Shown here piece after piece: positions 51,948 through 63,031 of a stretch of DNA of 64,000 nt. The DNA lies in contig JAKSGN010000012.1 of the NCBI GenBank assembly GCA_024180945.1, positions 62,001 to 126,000 on the forward strand, written 5' to 3'. A program made the translations under genes and the position numbers. The DNA is from Macrophomina tecta. Its lineage: Eukaryota > Ascomycota > Dothideomycetes > Botryosphaeriales > Botryosphaeriaceae. How positions within the stretch are numbered: position 1 is the first letter of the stretch; each line of letters starts with the position of its first letter. Under the pieces are notes generated by a model. The model ran no database searches and was not told the origin of the DNA. It saw nothing but the letters and a program-made list of their open reading frames with translations.

Positions 51948-53466
51948 TCAGGAAGCCGCATATTCCTTGATGGGCGGCTCGATGAACACCTTATCCTTGT
52001 AGGTGTAGAGATTCAGCACGGCGATGACCAGGGTCGCTGACACATGGTAAGTGGTGGTAATTTGACGAGACTGGCGTTGGCCAAACATACCTTGTGTAAC
52101 TAGAGCATTCTCCAGACTGAGCTCAGGTATCACGACTTGCTGGCACAACGTGCCGAGGTCCAACCTTGAGGGATCGCCAGGACCAGGGTTGGTCAAAGCA
52201 TCGACGATGAGAGCGTACGCTAGGGGGCTGAAGAGGACGCCTTCATGTGTGTAGAGGCTACGGGCAGGTTGTCCTGCGCAGATGGACTGGACCTCGTTGT
52301 TGGACACCCCAACATTCCGAGCGTCTTTGATGAACGCCGAAGCAGATTGGCCATGCTGCGGCTCCACGGTTTCGTCTGTGGCGCTGAATATGCTCGTGGT
52401 CGGGACGTATGCCGAGTCGCCGTCCTCGATGCGGAGCGTCCGGATGAAACCAGACGTGTACCGTTGCTGGATTACCGATGGCGGACATGGTAGCTTTGGG
52501 AACGAGGGACACAGGACGTTGGCGAGGATTGTGCCATGAAAGTCAGCCGAGATGCTGATAAAATTTGCCACGAGCTTGCGGGCGGACGGCCAGTATTTGA
52601 AGGCCCATTGAGCGTCGAGGTTGCCTTGTGACCAGGCAATAACGCTCACGTTGCTGCCTCCAGAGATGGCGGATACGTAATGGATGGCGTAGGCAACAAA
52701 TTCCTACGTCCATATCAGCCCCAGATTTACAGGTGAGAGCAAGAAACTGGCGGGTTGAAGCGCAACGTACCGCGCTCTCTTGAGCATCGGCTAGCAGAAA
52801 TCCAGGAATATTCAGCCAGACAGGATCTCCGTACGTAGAGTTTGAGAGTAGCTTGATCAAGTTGGACTGAAATGAGATGCCGCCTTTCAGTCCGGTGCCA
52901 TGCACGAGGATGACAGGGCTCACTTGCCCGAACGTGAAAGAAGACCTGAAGGCCTGTTAATGCCTCAAGTACGTGGTAGTCTCCAGGTTCGTTCACGGAA
53001 TGTTGATAGCACCACGGAGGCGTGATTCACTTATCTCATATGACGGGTCTTCGTCCGATGCCTGTGGGTAGAGGGGACCTCCTGGAGGACTCGAATTCAC
53101 GTTATCGTCCGAATTGGATTCGTCCGAGAACGCATCGATGACGCCCTCCAGTCTAGCCGGCACGAGGCCATTCTGAATTAATTGTATCGCGTTCTGCGCT
53201 ATATTCGTAGGGTTTGCCGAAAAGATGCCCGCAATCGCTGACATCACGTCCGAAGTCGCCGTAGGGGTCGCTGTTGGTGTTGCGGCCGAGATCTCGGACA
53301 GCAGTGCGCCGAAAACTGCAGATACGTCATCAAGCTCAGTGCCAACACTCGACATGAGGCTGTTGATGTCCACACCGAGATCGTTCTGGGGAGCGGAGGG
53401 CGCTTCATAGCACCACCCTACACGGGCGGCGGCAGCAAGAAAAGCCACGAGCAATAAGGAAATCAT
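51948..53466 (-). CDS. Secreted CALB-like lipase (alpha/beta hydrolase)
   Basis: Four exons, 53466-52997, 52945-52771, 52703-52091 and 52036-51948, close phase and give 448 residues. A signal peptide (about 1-19) precedes a variable Asp/Ser/Thr/Ala-rich prodomain. 'SPVILVHGTGLKGG' forms the oxyanion-hole strand. The nucleophile Ser240 is in 'VIAWSQGN', where Candida antarctica lipase B has a T-W-S-Q-G box. Family marks follow: 'DAQWAFKYWPSARK', 'DSAYVPTTSIFSATDETV' (Asp325) and 'SLYTHEGVLFSPLAYALIVD' (His368). The triad is therefore complete. It is expected to hydrolyse acylglycerols or esters outside the cell. The last intron is inferred: reading through it also keeps the frame open but breaks the family pattern. 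The neighbouring receptor gene lies on the same strand, 1.26 kb away. Confidence 0.92.
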
Positions 53467-55517
53467 TTTGACGAGCTCCGAGGAGTGAATACAGTCGGAG
53501 GGAACAAAATGAGAGCATTAAATAGAGTAAAGCTGAGGGCTCATACAATTGGTTACAAACAATAGGCATCTCCGCTGGGTCCAGCGACGACGGAAACACG
53601 TGCGGCAGGGTCTATCTCCTGAGCCGCGCGTAAGCAACGGGCAGGAAAACGCAACGCAGTCCGCAGCACCTTCCGCGTCTCTGCTGCGGGACAAGTACAG
53701 CCACCTCTACCCAGTGCGATCCCGACATCTTTGGAGCCAAAAACGATTATAACAATATTTCTCGTCAGCTCTTAAGAACCGTCTTTCATTCCGATGCAAT
53801 CCCCTGCTAATAGCGAAACAATGTAGCAAGCAGAGGATACGTAGGGCGAGCTCTCCCCGCGGCGCTCTACATCGCGCGCGGGAAGAGCGCAAGGCCGCCT
53901 CTGGCCCAATAACGACAAGATCTAAAAGCGGATTAAACTCCGGCGACTGACACGTAGAGACGCCGATGCGAGACAGGGCTCAGGATCCTTCGCCGCAGGC
54001 TAGCTGTGCTGTAAGGGCGAAGAAACCCGACAGAATGCGAAGTTGGTAGGACTCTAGTTCTTTCGTATCCTTTTTATTTTCTTTTTCCTTCTTTCCTTTT
54101 TTCTCTCCGTCCCATAACTCAATATATTCCGTGCATCTGCGTACAATCTTCTTCGCTCCGGACAGTCAAGGGAGACGTGAGGGCGCCGCTTGTTTCTGCC
54201 CGCGCCGCAAAGCTCGTATCGTGTTCGGCGAAAGCGCGGACGCTCGATCCAGTCCGACCCATGCCGCCTACTGAGTCGTGGCAAATACGATAAATGGCGG
54301 TGCCGATGGGTCAATCACCGCGAACGGCGTGCTACCAAGTCACCTACTGTGCCTCAGGCGAAGAGCAACGGCAGCGCACTGTGTGAATCAGCCCGATTTT
54401 ACTTGGCTGTGGGGGCCAGGAAGAAAAAAGGGCCATGCACGGGCCAACCAGCAGTTCGTGGAACGTCAGCTGCTTATCTTCACCTGGGGGTGAGCGCCTG
54501 CGGGAGTGTCTCAAAGCACGGATTGCTGTTTCTAGGCAATCGTTTAGACGTGCCGCGGTGATCTACGATTCCGATATCCGCTGCGCCGCAGTGGAGCATG
54601 GCAATCATAGAATTCTCCGACTGCTCTGCGAGCGCTTCCGCCTTCCCGGTGCGCATGCAGCCTCCGGACTCACGGTCTTTTCTTTCCACTTCCTCTGCTT
54701 TCTCAGGGATCCTTCTCAGGAATGACGGATCGGCCGTCCGTTTCGATTATGTTGCCTGGTTTTGCTCGGGGCAATGAAATGGGCCGAATCGGGGGTAAGC
54801 AGGATGTGCCGTAGCCACCAGCCAAGAGAGTGGGGGAAGGGGTAGGTGGGTTGCTTCCAGTGGGTTTCTCTGCAGGCAGGAATGGCCGTGTAGCAAGGTG
54901 ATGGAACAAAATGAGGAGAAGCTCTTCTTAGGCTATGATGAGTGAGCGCGAGACCCGGGCTCATAACCTGATGGAATTCGCGCTTGACCGGTCGGAATTG
55001 ATGAATGAATGACTTGATTGCTTGGTTGTCGAGACGCTCGTGGTATTGCCCCCAAGACGTCTCAGGATGAATGACTAAACTAATATTCTATCCAATAACG
55101 TTAACAGATAACGGAGGTGATTAAGCTCATTTTCCATCACAAGGCATCGCAAGTCTCTTGATTCTTTCCTTTTCTACCCATCATCGTTGAGAGTGTACTC
55201 TACGCTCGCCGACGACCGATTGTATGTCTCAGGCGTCGTGTCGGGTGCGATGCGGCTGCAAGTTGTGCTTGTCTCGCTGCTCCTCTGCCGCTTCTGTCAT
55301 CATTGCCTGGGTAAACCAGAGTGGCATGACGAAGGCTCTGGTGAGGTTGGCGGCACTGTGTAACGTTCGTTGGCCAAGACACTCTCAGCTTCAATACAAT
55401 GCGATTTGCGTGGTATAGCTTTGGAGACGAGTGGTAGCCTTTAGAGCCTCACGCGTTGCAGATACCCGGCAGAATTCTTATCGAGACTCCTGAGGCCGAA
55501 CACGAGCGGGCAACACA
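53467..55517. other. 2-kb region with no recognised gene
   Basis: Many short ORFs on both strands (for example 54054-54314 and 54190-54561) overlap antisense with no motif. It contains the lipase promoter. Confidence 0.45.
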
Positions 55518-55815
55518 TGTTACAGCGCGGCAGAAGGACAACGCAGGTAGGAAGGACGGAACTTGTAGAACTTGCCGCCCGCTTGAGGCACGAGACATAC
55601 TCGCCCGCAAACTGGGACGATCCGGGCACAACCCGCGAGTGAGCAGCCTACCGCGGCCTGCTCACGACTGCTCACCTTTCTCACTCTGGTGAGCATCCCT
55701 GAGCATGACTGAGCAACTCTCTTGCCAGATGTATATAGAACTGACGTCTAACTAGTAGATAGGACCCTCGTGGTCAACTTTGTCGATTGATTCTCATCTC
55801 ATACTGTTGAGTGAA
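55518..55815 (+). mobile_element. Truncated relative of the TGTTACGG LTR family with TGAGCA array
   Basis: Begins TGTTACAGCGCGGCAG, like TGTTACGGCGCAG of the 60-kb LTR. It carries 'gtatatagaac', 'tagatagga' and 'gtggtcaactt', which align with the post-TATA part of 41821-42297. It then diverges, and no 3' end or target duplication was found. Six TGAGCA/TGCTCA words fill 55640-55715, immediately upstream of the TATA-like box. Confidence 0.55.
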
Positions 55816-58800
55816 CCTCCCCCTCCTAACACGACGGTCCCTAGAAAGCCAAAGCAACCCGGCAATACGCCTGACCTCCCCAGGCAGAGTGTCGGCGTAA
55901 CGCTTACGCTTCCTATACGAGTTCGTGGCACCTCTTAGAGAGTACTTATGTTTTCCACCTGAAAAATGCTTAGAAACGGTAGACGGCGCCCGTTCTGACT
56001 GTGGATTGTGGATGATTCTTGTTGATCAGACCGCTGCGGCCTGTCTCTTTTCACCTTTCGTATACTCGTGGATGCCGCGTCCTCTAAACGATGGGTTGGA
56101 AGTTACGCTATTGCTGCTACTAAAACGCATCTATTGTGTTTACTCTCGGAATCTTATTCATCTCTACCCATCCATTCGCGTATGGAAGATAGGCTTTCCT
56201 TATCGGAGAGAACGACGGCGTCTTCAACTCTGTTAACTGTTAATTACTTGAGTGCAACAAAAACGAGGAGCTCACTTATTTGGAACCAAGAACCTATAAA
56301 TGGCGTTCCGTCGAGCAGATGAGGTGCCCAGAGGTCTTGCCTAAGGACCTGCTTCACCCGCGTTCTGTAGCGGTCGACCATATCGGTAATGGTATCTTCT
56401 TGATAGTCTGTACACCAGAAGAAATTACTACGCTTCTTAGCCAATTCGACATATTGTCTAATGTCAATAACTTTGTGTCGCGCGAACTGCTGATCTTCTA
56501 ATGCATGGGATCAGGGAGTGCTCGTGATTGGATTTTCTCAACTCTCTTGCGAACTCAAAGCATATTTTTTTCAACCTCACAGAGTGGGCTGTTAACTGGT
56601 GGGAAAGTGATGGCATGTGAAGGATGAAAGCAACCTTGTTAAAGGTTCCTCGTGGCTATGTTTAGAGGGTGGTATTGATATTGATACCGGCTTGGAGGGT
56701 AGAACGACGAAAAGGATAACACACTGGGAGGTCTCTGTTATTGACCCTTGTTCAATAGGATTGTGTAATCCATAGGGAGTACAGCATGCGGCTTCCTGCA
56801 CATGTTTAGCTGCGACAATCTTTTATCAAACCTTAGCTCCCCCGGAAACTCCAGTTTTCATTACTCCAAAATTGTCAGAAGCCGCTGAATTGCCAAGTTC
56901 TACTCTTCTAAAAGTCTCTTAATTGTTTCCCGCCGCCTCGTATATTCAGCTTCCAGGAAACACTTTTCATCGTGCAAGTGGTTCTCAGTAGAGGTATTCT
57001 GAAGGTTCTTATAATGCTTCAAAACATTGCAACCTGTTGCTGGGGTTCGGAAATGACCTAACAGACAAGGATAAGTGAATCATCCTTTTATCAGAATCAA
57101 GAACTCACCCTCTGACTCTTCTATAAATGATACCTGATTACTGTAGGGAACGCTCGACGAAGTACGTCCCTGCACTACACTCAGCTTTTAATATTCCTTT
57201 TTTTTGCTTTCCTTTTCTGAAACCTTTAAGAATAGCAGAACCGTACCATACAAGACGTGGTTGATTTGTTCCATGCTCTCTGAATAAACAATCCACCAAG
57301 CCTTCTCGATCTATTATTTTCGGTACGATTGGTCGCTGGCTTGAATCTGTGAGGACGTAACCCGGTAAGAGAAACGTATGCGTGCCCGTCTTTAGTCGTA
57401 CAGAGCTGGGGACCACTTGAAGAGGATCATATGCCAGTCTTCCGGGGTTTAAAGCTGTGAGCGCTCCTACGGCGGAAAAAAGCGCTCTGTTCAGAGTCCA
57501 TGAGGTTCATCAGCGGTGCCGTCAATACGTCACAGCTGATATAGTCCAGAGACACAGGAAAAATGTCTTCTGTGCTTGTAGCCTTATTGCTCTGAGAACG
57601 AAGTATGGGCGAGGCTTCATCTGGGGAAATTAGACGCGGCGAGCTGAGGAGTGCTGGACAATATGGAGCTGCGAGGCAAGCAGCCGACATATTTTGTTGT
57701 TGCAATCGTCCGTTCCCAAGCTCGAGACTCATCAGCTAGGACGTGTTAGTATATTATTGGGAGAATCTGGAGGATGTGCGCACCCCGGGCTCCATGGTTG
57801 CACGCTGTGCCACGACCTTGAGGCGCAGAGTTTCGGTGAGGGCTACGGCAGAAAGTTCGAACTCAGAGCACGCGGAACTTCAGGGCTAATGTAGTCCAGA
57901 AACTCATTGTTGATAAAATTGGGAAAGCAGCTGGAGAAACTTTTTATAAAGAGCAGCTGCGTCTATGATCTGTGGTGCTTGGCGGCGGGAGGCGTGGAGG
58001 CTACACCATGCAAGCTTGCCTGTGCCGCAGCCATCATGCTAGGCCGGTCTTGACAGGAAGGAATTCCGGGCACGCAGGGGACCTACATGCCGTCACTTGG
58101 TCGAACGTCACCCGCTTGACGCTCACAGACGTGCTTTCTACAGTGCGTGTGCGCAGGGCCGTGAGAAAGTGCGGTCGACCTAGCTACAAATCCACTTTGA
58201 AAAAGGCTTCGGCGAATGCGGAGCACTTACCCTATGTTGTAGTCTAAGCCAAGTGATCAGAATCGCGAATGTAGACTAAGCCCCTACAAGAGACATCTTC
58301 GCAAGAGCATGGTAAAGCAAAGGGCATCCACACAACTTACGAGTACATTAGTGGCTATTCCCGATCACCTACCGGTATGTATGTCAAGGACGGTCACCTG
58401 GGCTTAACTAACCTTGTGCTTGCTGGGGCTCCCAACGTCTGGCTACTCGTGTTGCTCAATAGCCATGGAAAGATCGAGAGCAAAACTAAGCAGACTATGT
58501 CTTCGATGCTCGCAATTTGTCCGCCGTAAATCTGGTATAGAATTGAGGTTAGCGGTGCAGGAAGGAGTAAGGTGTTCTGAGAGCGCGCGCATGCGTATTG
58601 TCAGCTCTGGCGGGTGTCTCGCGCTTGGGTCGGATCTTAGTTGTGGACGCCATCTGTTGGGTGTGAAGCAGTCAGTGTCCGTGTCTTACGAGCCGATGAC
58701 GCAACAACGGGTCGCAAGATGCGGCACGAACTGAAGTTGTGCAACGCCGCTTTGGGTTGCAGCCGACTGCTAATCATGAGTACGGCATCTGCATGATTGC

Positions 58801-59791
58801 GTGTGCTGCCTGCTGCCCGAGCAAATGCTGCCGAGACGGCTGCGGGCGTCGGAGAGGTTGCGGATGACAGCCTTAGCAAGAGCCACAGGCTCGAGGATTG
58901 AGTTATTGCTTGCCTACAAGTACGCTGTGCATCGTGTCGACTCATCGAAGAATGGCAACACATGGAGCGGGCTTTAGGTCTTGCGACAAGAAGGTGGATC
59001 TCGAGCTTCATAGGAAACCGAAGCGCCTCGAGTTAGTTCGATGCATACGCAAAGCCGAAGGCCCGCCTGTCGTACCCAGGCCGCCCCCAAGGCTCGCACC
59101 TCCTCCCTGAGGACGCTGGCCCTCCTCTCTGGACTCTTAAACCGCATTTTCTACGCCTTGTCGGTTATAAACCACATAGGGGTTTCAACTGACTCATTGC
59201 CAAAGAAATCTATATTGAATATACCTTAAATTTAAGGTTAGATACGAAACGTCTACTCGAGACATCCCACGAAGTCTCACGCGAGCTCCCCTCGCTTGCA
59301 CGATACTCCGGGAGCCTCTAAAAGCCTCTGGTATCGGATGAACCCGAAACGCTCACTCCGGATCTAGAGGGTCAAGCCGGATTTGTTGGGGGTTCTACCA
59401 TTTGCTTAAACATCTTCTATTTTCTGTCCATCATGTCGGTCAACTTGCTGTTGTTAATAAAACATTCATACGACCTGCGCGGCTCGGAGTCCCTCCAATC
59501 CAGAGGCTGATAGCGCATGCGTCCTTGTGCTTGCTTAGGTAGCGGCGATCGCGGCGGAAGAGCAGGTGTTGTAGGAGAAGGAGGAGAAGAGGAGGCAAGG
59601 GTTCGGATGATGTCGGGCCTGCCGCTGCCGCTGCCGCTGCTGTAGGCTTCAATGACGTTGGAGGAGCGAATATTGACGTAGCAAGAGTGGTAACTAGCTT
59701 TCTCTGGGTCAGCTTGCTCCATGCTATTGCTGCGAGAGTGTTAGTAAAGACTTGCAGCGCGTCGGCTGGTGTTGAAGCTGAAGCCGCTATG
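55816..59791. other. 4-kb region without a confidently recognised gene
   Basis: Two adjacent minus-strand frames, 57732-57427 ('SLDYISCDVLTAPLMNLMD..', 'FKPRKTGI') and 57416-57138 ('HTFLLPGYVLTDSSQRPIVP'), look protein-like. They may be one gene split by a stop or intron, but I cannot name it. The minus-strand ORF at 56444-56244 is also unassigned. The rest is short overlapping ORFs. GCTGCC triplets occur near 59621-59643. Confidence 0.4.
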
Positions 59792-60278
59792 TGTAATGGC
59801 GGGCCTCTGCCTCTAAGGATCCAAACACCAAAGAGGGAGAAAACCTGTCGAGGTGTTTTCCTTGAGTGGGTACAAAAAGAGGGTGAGAACAAGTCGAACA
59901 TGTGACAAGACTGAGCACTGTGTGCGAAGGCCGTGTTACCAACAAGTACACTGAATTGTTGAAGTTGTTGCTGAAGTTGACCACGAAGGTCAAAGCTATC
60001 TAAGGAGTGTGGTTTATATACAAGTAGGAAAGTGTATACAACCTATACGCTCAGTGAGCGTGCTGCGATCAATTGGCTGCGGCAACTGATCGTGCTGTGT
60101 TAACTGAGCGATTCTCGCTCAGTTTATCTCTTCTGCTCAGTTGGTCTTGGCAACTGAGCGGGTGGGTCCAACTGATCGCGGAAGTCACGTGATCTTAGGC
60201 ACAAGTATCTTCAGGTTCGGCAGCCTTCTGCGGGGACTGATCCTAACTTCTTCATCCTGTGGAGACTGCGCCGTAACA
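59792..60278 (-). mobile_element. Solo LTR, 487 bp, 5-bp TSD CTATG, with ACTGAGCG array
   Basis: Reading on the minus strand it starts TGTTACGGCG at 60278 and ends CCATTACA at 59792. Exact CTATG duplications (plus strand) lie at 59787-59791 and 60279-60283. It aligns with 41821-42297 at both ends and throughout the post-TATA half. Between TCACGTGAC and 'gtatataaacc' it carries eight copies of ACTGA(G/T)CG-type words in both orientations (60048-60178). Confidence 0.93.
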
Positions 60279-60283
60279 CTATG

Positions 60284-62395
60284 GTCTTGTTATGAACCTC
60301 TGCGCTCGCGTTGTACAGCATTGCTCGCCTAACTCATAGCCTGTTGTTGCTGGCTTCCGATAACTTCATGCTGCAAGAGTTTCCGACGCGCGGTGTCATC
60401 GTGCTGATGCAGTCCCGCTTGGTGCAGTGTCTAGACGTCGACGCCCTCGCTACTGTTGTGCTTCGCGTGGTTGCTATCCGTGGATCGCACACAAACCGCA
60501 TACGGTCGCAGTCGGCACAGCCCATTCCGTGCATACTCCAGGGTGATGAGTCAAGATGACAGTCTGCGCTGCAGGGCCTTGTTGTCGGCATAACTGTTCG
60601 CTGGACAATGGCGGTGTGCGGCGCGCGGTGCTTAGGTTCCGACTCCTGCGCGGACCAACGCTGCAAGTGACAAGAGACCATTGAAGTCTGCTGGGAAGTA
60701 GGCAGAAAAGTGAGGTAGAACAATTCTTCAGAGTCCGTTTAATTGTTGCCGCGGATTTTTTTAGGATACTGAAGATGTTGGGGAAAGGGTCATTGGTAGC
60801 TAGTTGAGTTTGGCTGTTCCACGCGATAGCCGGCCAATGAGGGGTGGCCGGCTATCGCGTGGAACACCTGCTCATCGCCCAAACTCCAGCAGCGCCAGTT
60901 CCTCGCGGCGCTGATCCACAGAAACCGAACCTGGGGCTGTTACTGTAGGGATCTATGTCTTCTCCCACCTATTCGTAGGTGACCGTTGATTCGCAAGCAA
61001 CTGTGACCGAGTCACAACCGTAGTCGGGGGTCACGAGGCCGATGTTCGATAGCTTGCGAAATAAGCGCGCGTACGTACCCTTGGACCTTTCTGTGCGTCA
61101 AGCACGGGCCCCGACTCGGCCAGGCAGCAATAGAGGACAGTGGGGTTACAGCGACGGTGGCGTCCGACCATTTCTTCAAGCGGACACTGATCAGGCCACT
61201 TGGGAAAGCGGCTGGATGGAAACAGCTCTTGGAACGGTGACTGCTCGACTCATTTTCTGACAATCCTCGGGCTCCCTGCCGCGGGCGTCGTCTGGCGCTG
61301 CAGTGCCGCACAGTAGGGCGAATCAATTCGATCGCTGCGTGCGGACCAACGCCAGTAGCAACGATTAACCCTGAACACGTTGCCAGAACTGGCAACACCG
61401 CGATCCGCAAGGATGAACAAGCGGCTCTGGCATCATTAGCCTGCCCCGGCTTCAGCCTTCAGCCGAGCCAAAGGGTTCGATGGATAGGGACACAGGGCTT
61501 GCGACGCAGTAGCATCTCGTGCAGAGCAGCCAGTCTTTCAAAGATGTTTATATGGAGAAAGTCAATGGAAAGAAAAGGTCAATAATAGATCGTGTACCCA
61601 GACCGTGAAGAGCGTAGCTATCGCGAATTTCGCAGACGGTGCGTGCCTCTGGAATTCCTCTGCCAGAAAGCGTCGATTTAGCGCTATCGATACATTTTTT
61701 ATGCCAACAAGCGCCGCCTCCAGCAACAGCAAGCACGTAACCCGTATCGAGATGGATTTACCGGCTCGAGGTGCCTGAAATGACAAGGGTGCTTAGGGAG
61801 ACCAGGATCGGAGCAAAGCAGCGAGCTTGTTGCAATGATGGTAACATACTACCAGTGCACAAAAAGCATCTCACAACGTTCAAGCATTTTCAGACTATCA
61901 TAAGGTCCTCCGCTAGCAATTCTAAGAGATATCAAAGACCTGCGGCCTAGTAGAAATAGCGAGCAGGTAGGTAACGTGCGTAAAAGGACGGTGATAGAAC
62001 AGATGGACAAGTCATGGGAGGCCTAGAAGCCGTATCTCTGTGCTTTATGACTCGTAAGATTCCTAGAAAGCATTTGACGGCGAATGACGACAGCTGTGCC
62101 GCAGACCCTCATGTTGTTGCTCCCGTGCGTCGCAGCGCTCTCGCCGCTGCGGCACAGAAACATAGCATGCTTTAAATAGGGGGTGGTGGTGGTGGTGCCA
62201 TATCACCTATGCCCAGATAATCCCATCAGACACGGCATGGAAGGAACGAGCAGAATTAAACTCGGTTCACCGTTTTCCGAGGATGGGCATGGGTGGTCGT
62301 GCAATGCCACGAAGAGCGGGGAAGAGCCTCAGCAGATTCCGTTGCGCGAGTCAACGAACACCACAGCCGAAGGTCACCCAGGCCCACGCTGAATC
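60284..62395. other. Intergenic region with a perfect hairpin
   Basis: Short ORFs only (60334-60723 and 61012-61410 on minus among them), none with recognisable motifs. The notable structure is the inverted repeat at 60815-60866. Confidence 0.45.
60815..60866. repeat. Perfect 22-bp inverted repeat with 8-nt spacer
   Basis: The arm 60815-60836 (TGTTCCACGC..GGCCA) is the exact reverse complement of 60845-60866, separated by 'atgagggg'. A weaker outer pairing ('gagtttggc' near 60807 with 'gcccaaactc' near 60877) extends the structure. Confidence 0.95.
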
Positions 62396-63031
62396 ATGCT
62401 ACCAAGCGATGCCGCTGACACTGGCGCAGGCACCTTTTCCGACGAAAACAGCGATACCCGTCCAGCAATCACCGTCTCCGATGAGGCACCGAGCGACGCA
62501 GAATCTGGCATCTCTGTTTCTCGGCTGCCATTGGAAGAAAAGCTCTTCTTCGTGGTACATGATACCAGCAGAAAATTTCGCGTTGTAAGGTACCGCAACG
62601 CGAACGTGCAAAGATGGCATCTTTTGCCCCGCGAGAGACTCGCCATTTTCCAGGGCATGGAGCTCAAAGTTGGCGATTTGATCGTGTGTCAGGTCTTGAC
62701 GGACCCTATGGCCGTGGCCGAGATTGTGGAAATACGTGCTGTTGAAGACGGCCGGCGTCTTCTCCGCATCATCTGGTTCGTTAGAAGACTTTCTGCCCTA
62801 AAGGAGCTCGGCGCAGAACGCGAAAGCGACATCATTCCGAGCTCGTATCGGTTCGTCAAGTCAGCACATACGCAGGTGATTGTATGGGACACGGTGAAAA
62901 GGGTGATGGATGTGGAGGAGAGGCGCAAGTGCATGACCGATCAGGTTCTGTGCTATTTGGGGCGGGGCCGCGTTAGGCTTTGCCCGGCGGACTCGGGGCT
63001 TGCGAAGTGGACAGTGGTACGGGAGGGCTAA
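62396..63031 (+). CDS. BAH-like domain protein (paralogue C)
   Basis: A 211-residue single-exon protein. The acidic Ser/Asp-rich N-terminus (1-45) is followed by 'KLFFVVHDTSRKFRVVRY', equivalent to the pre-domain segment of paralogue B. The BAH-like core runs about 88-170: 'LKVGDLIVCQV', 'AEIVEIRAVEDGRRLLRIIW', 'YRFVKSAHTQVIVWDTVKRV'. The last part, 'DQVLCYLGRGRVRLCP' and 'LAKWTVVREG', matches B. It lacks the intron of B. By eye it is closer to B than to A. A chromatin or nuclear role is inferred from the fold resemblance. The ATG at 62396 is the first in frame. Confidence 0.72.
   Translation: MLPSDAADTGAGTFSDENSDTRPAITVSDEAPSDAESGISVSRLPLEEKLFFVVHDTSRKFRVVRYRNANVQRWHLLPRERLAIFQGMELKVGDLIVCQVLTDPMAVAEIVEIRAVEDGRRLLRIIWFVRRLSALKELGAERESDIIPSSYRFVKSAHTQVIVWDTVKRVMDVEERRKCMTDQVLCYLGRGRVRLCPADSGLAKWTVVREG

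Noticed and set aside
54054..54561. Overlapping ORFs on both strands rich in Arg and Ser
   Set aside because: No start context, splice structure or motif, and composition is typical of chance frames in GC-rich DNA.
59440..59901. 153-codon minus-strand ORF that looked like a gag start
   Set aside because: It begins inside the solo LTR and runs out into the flanking DNA past the CTATG target duplication, so it is a chance frame.
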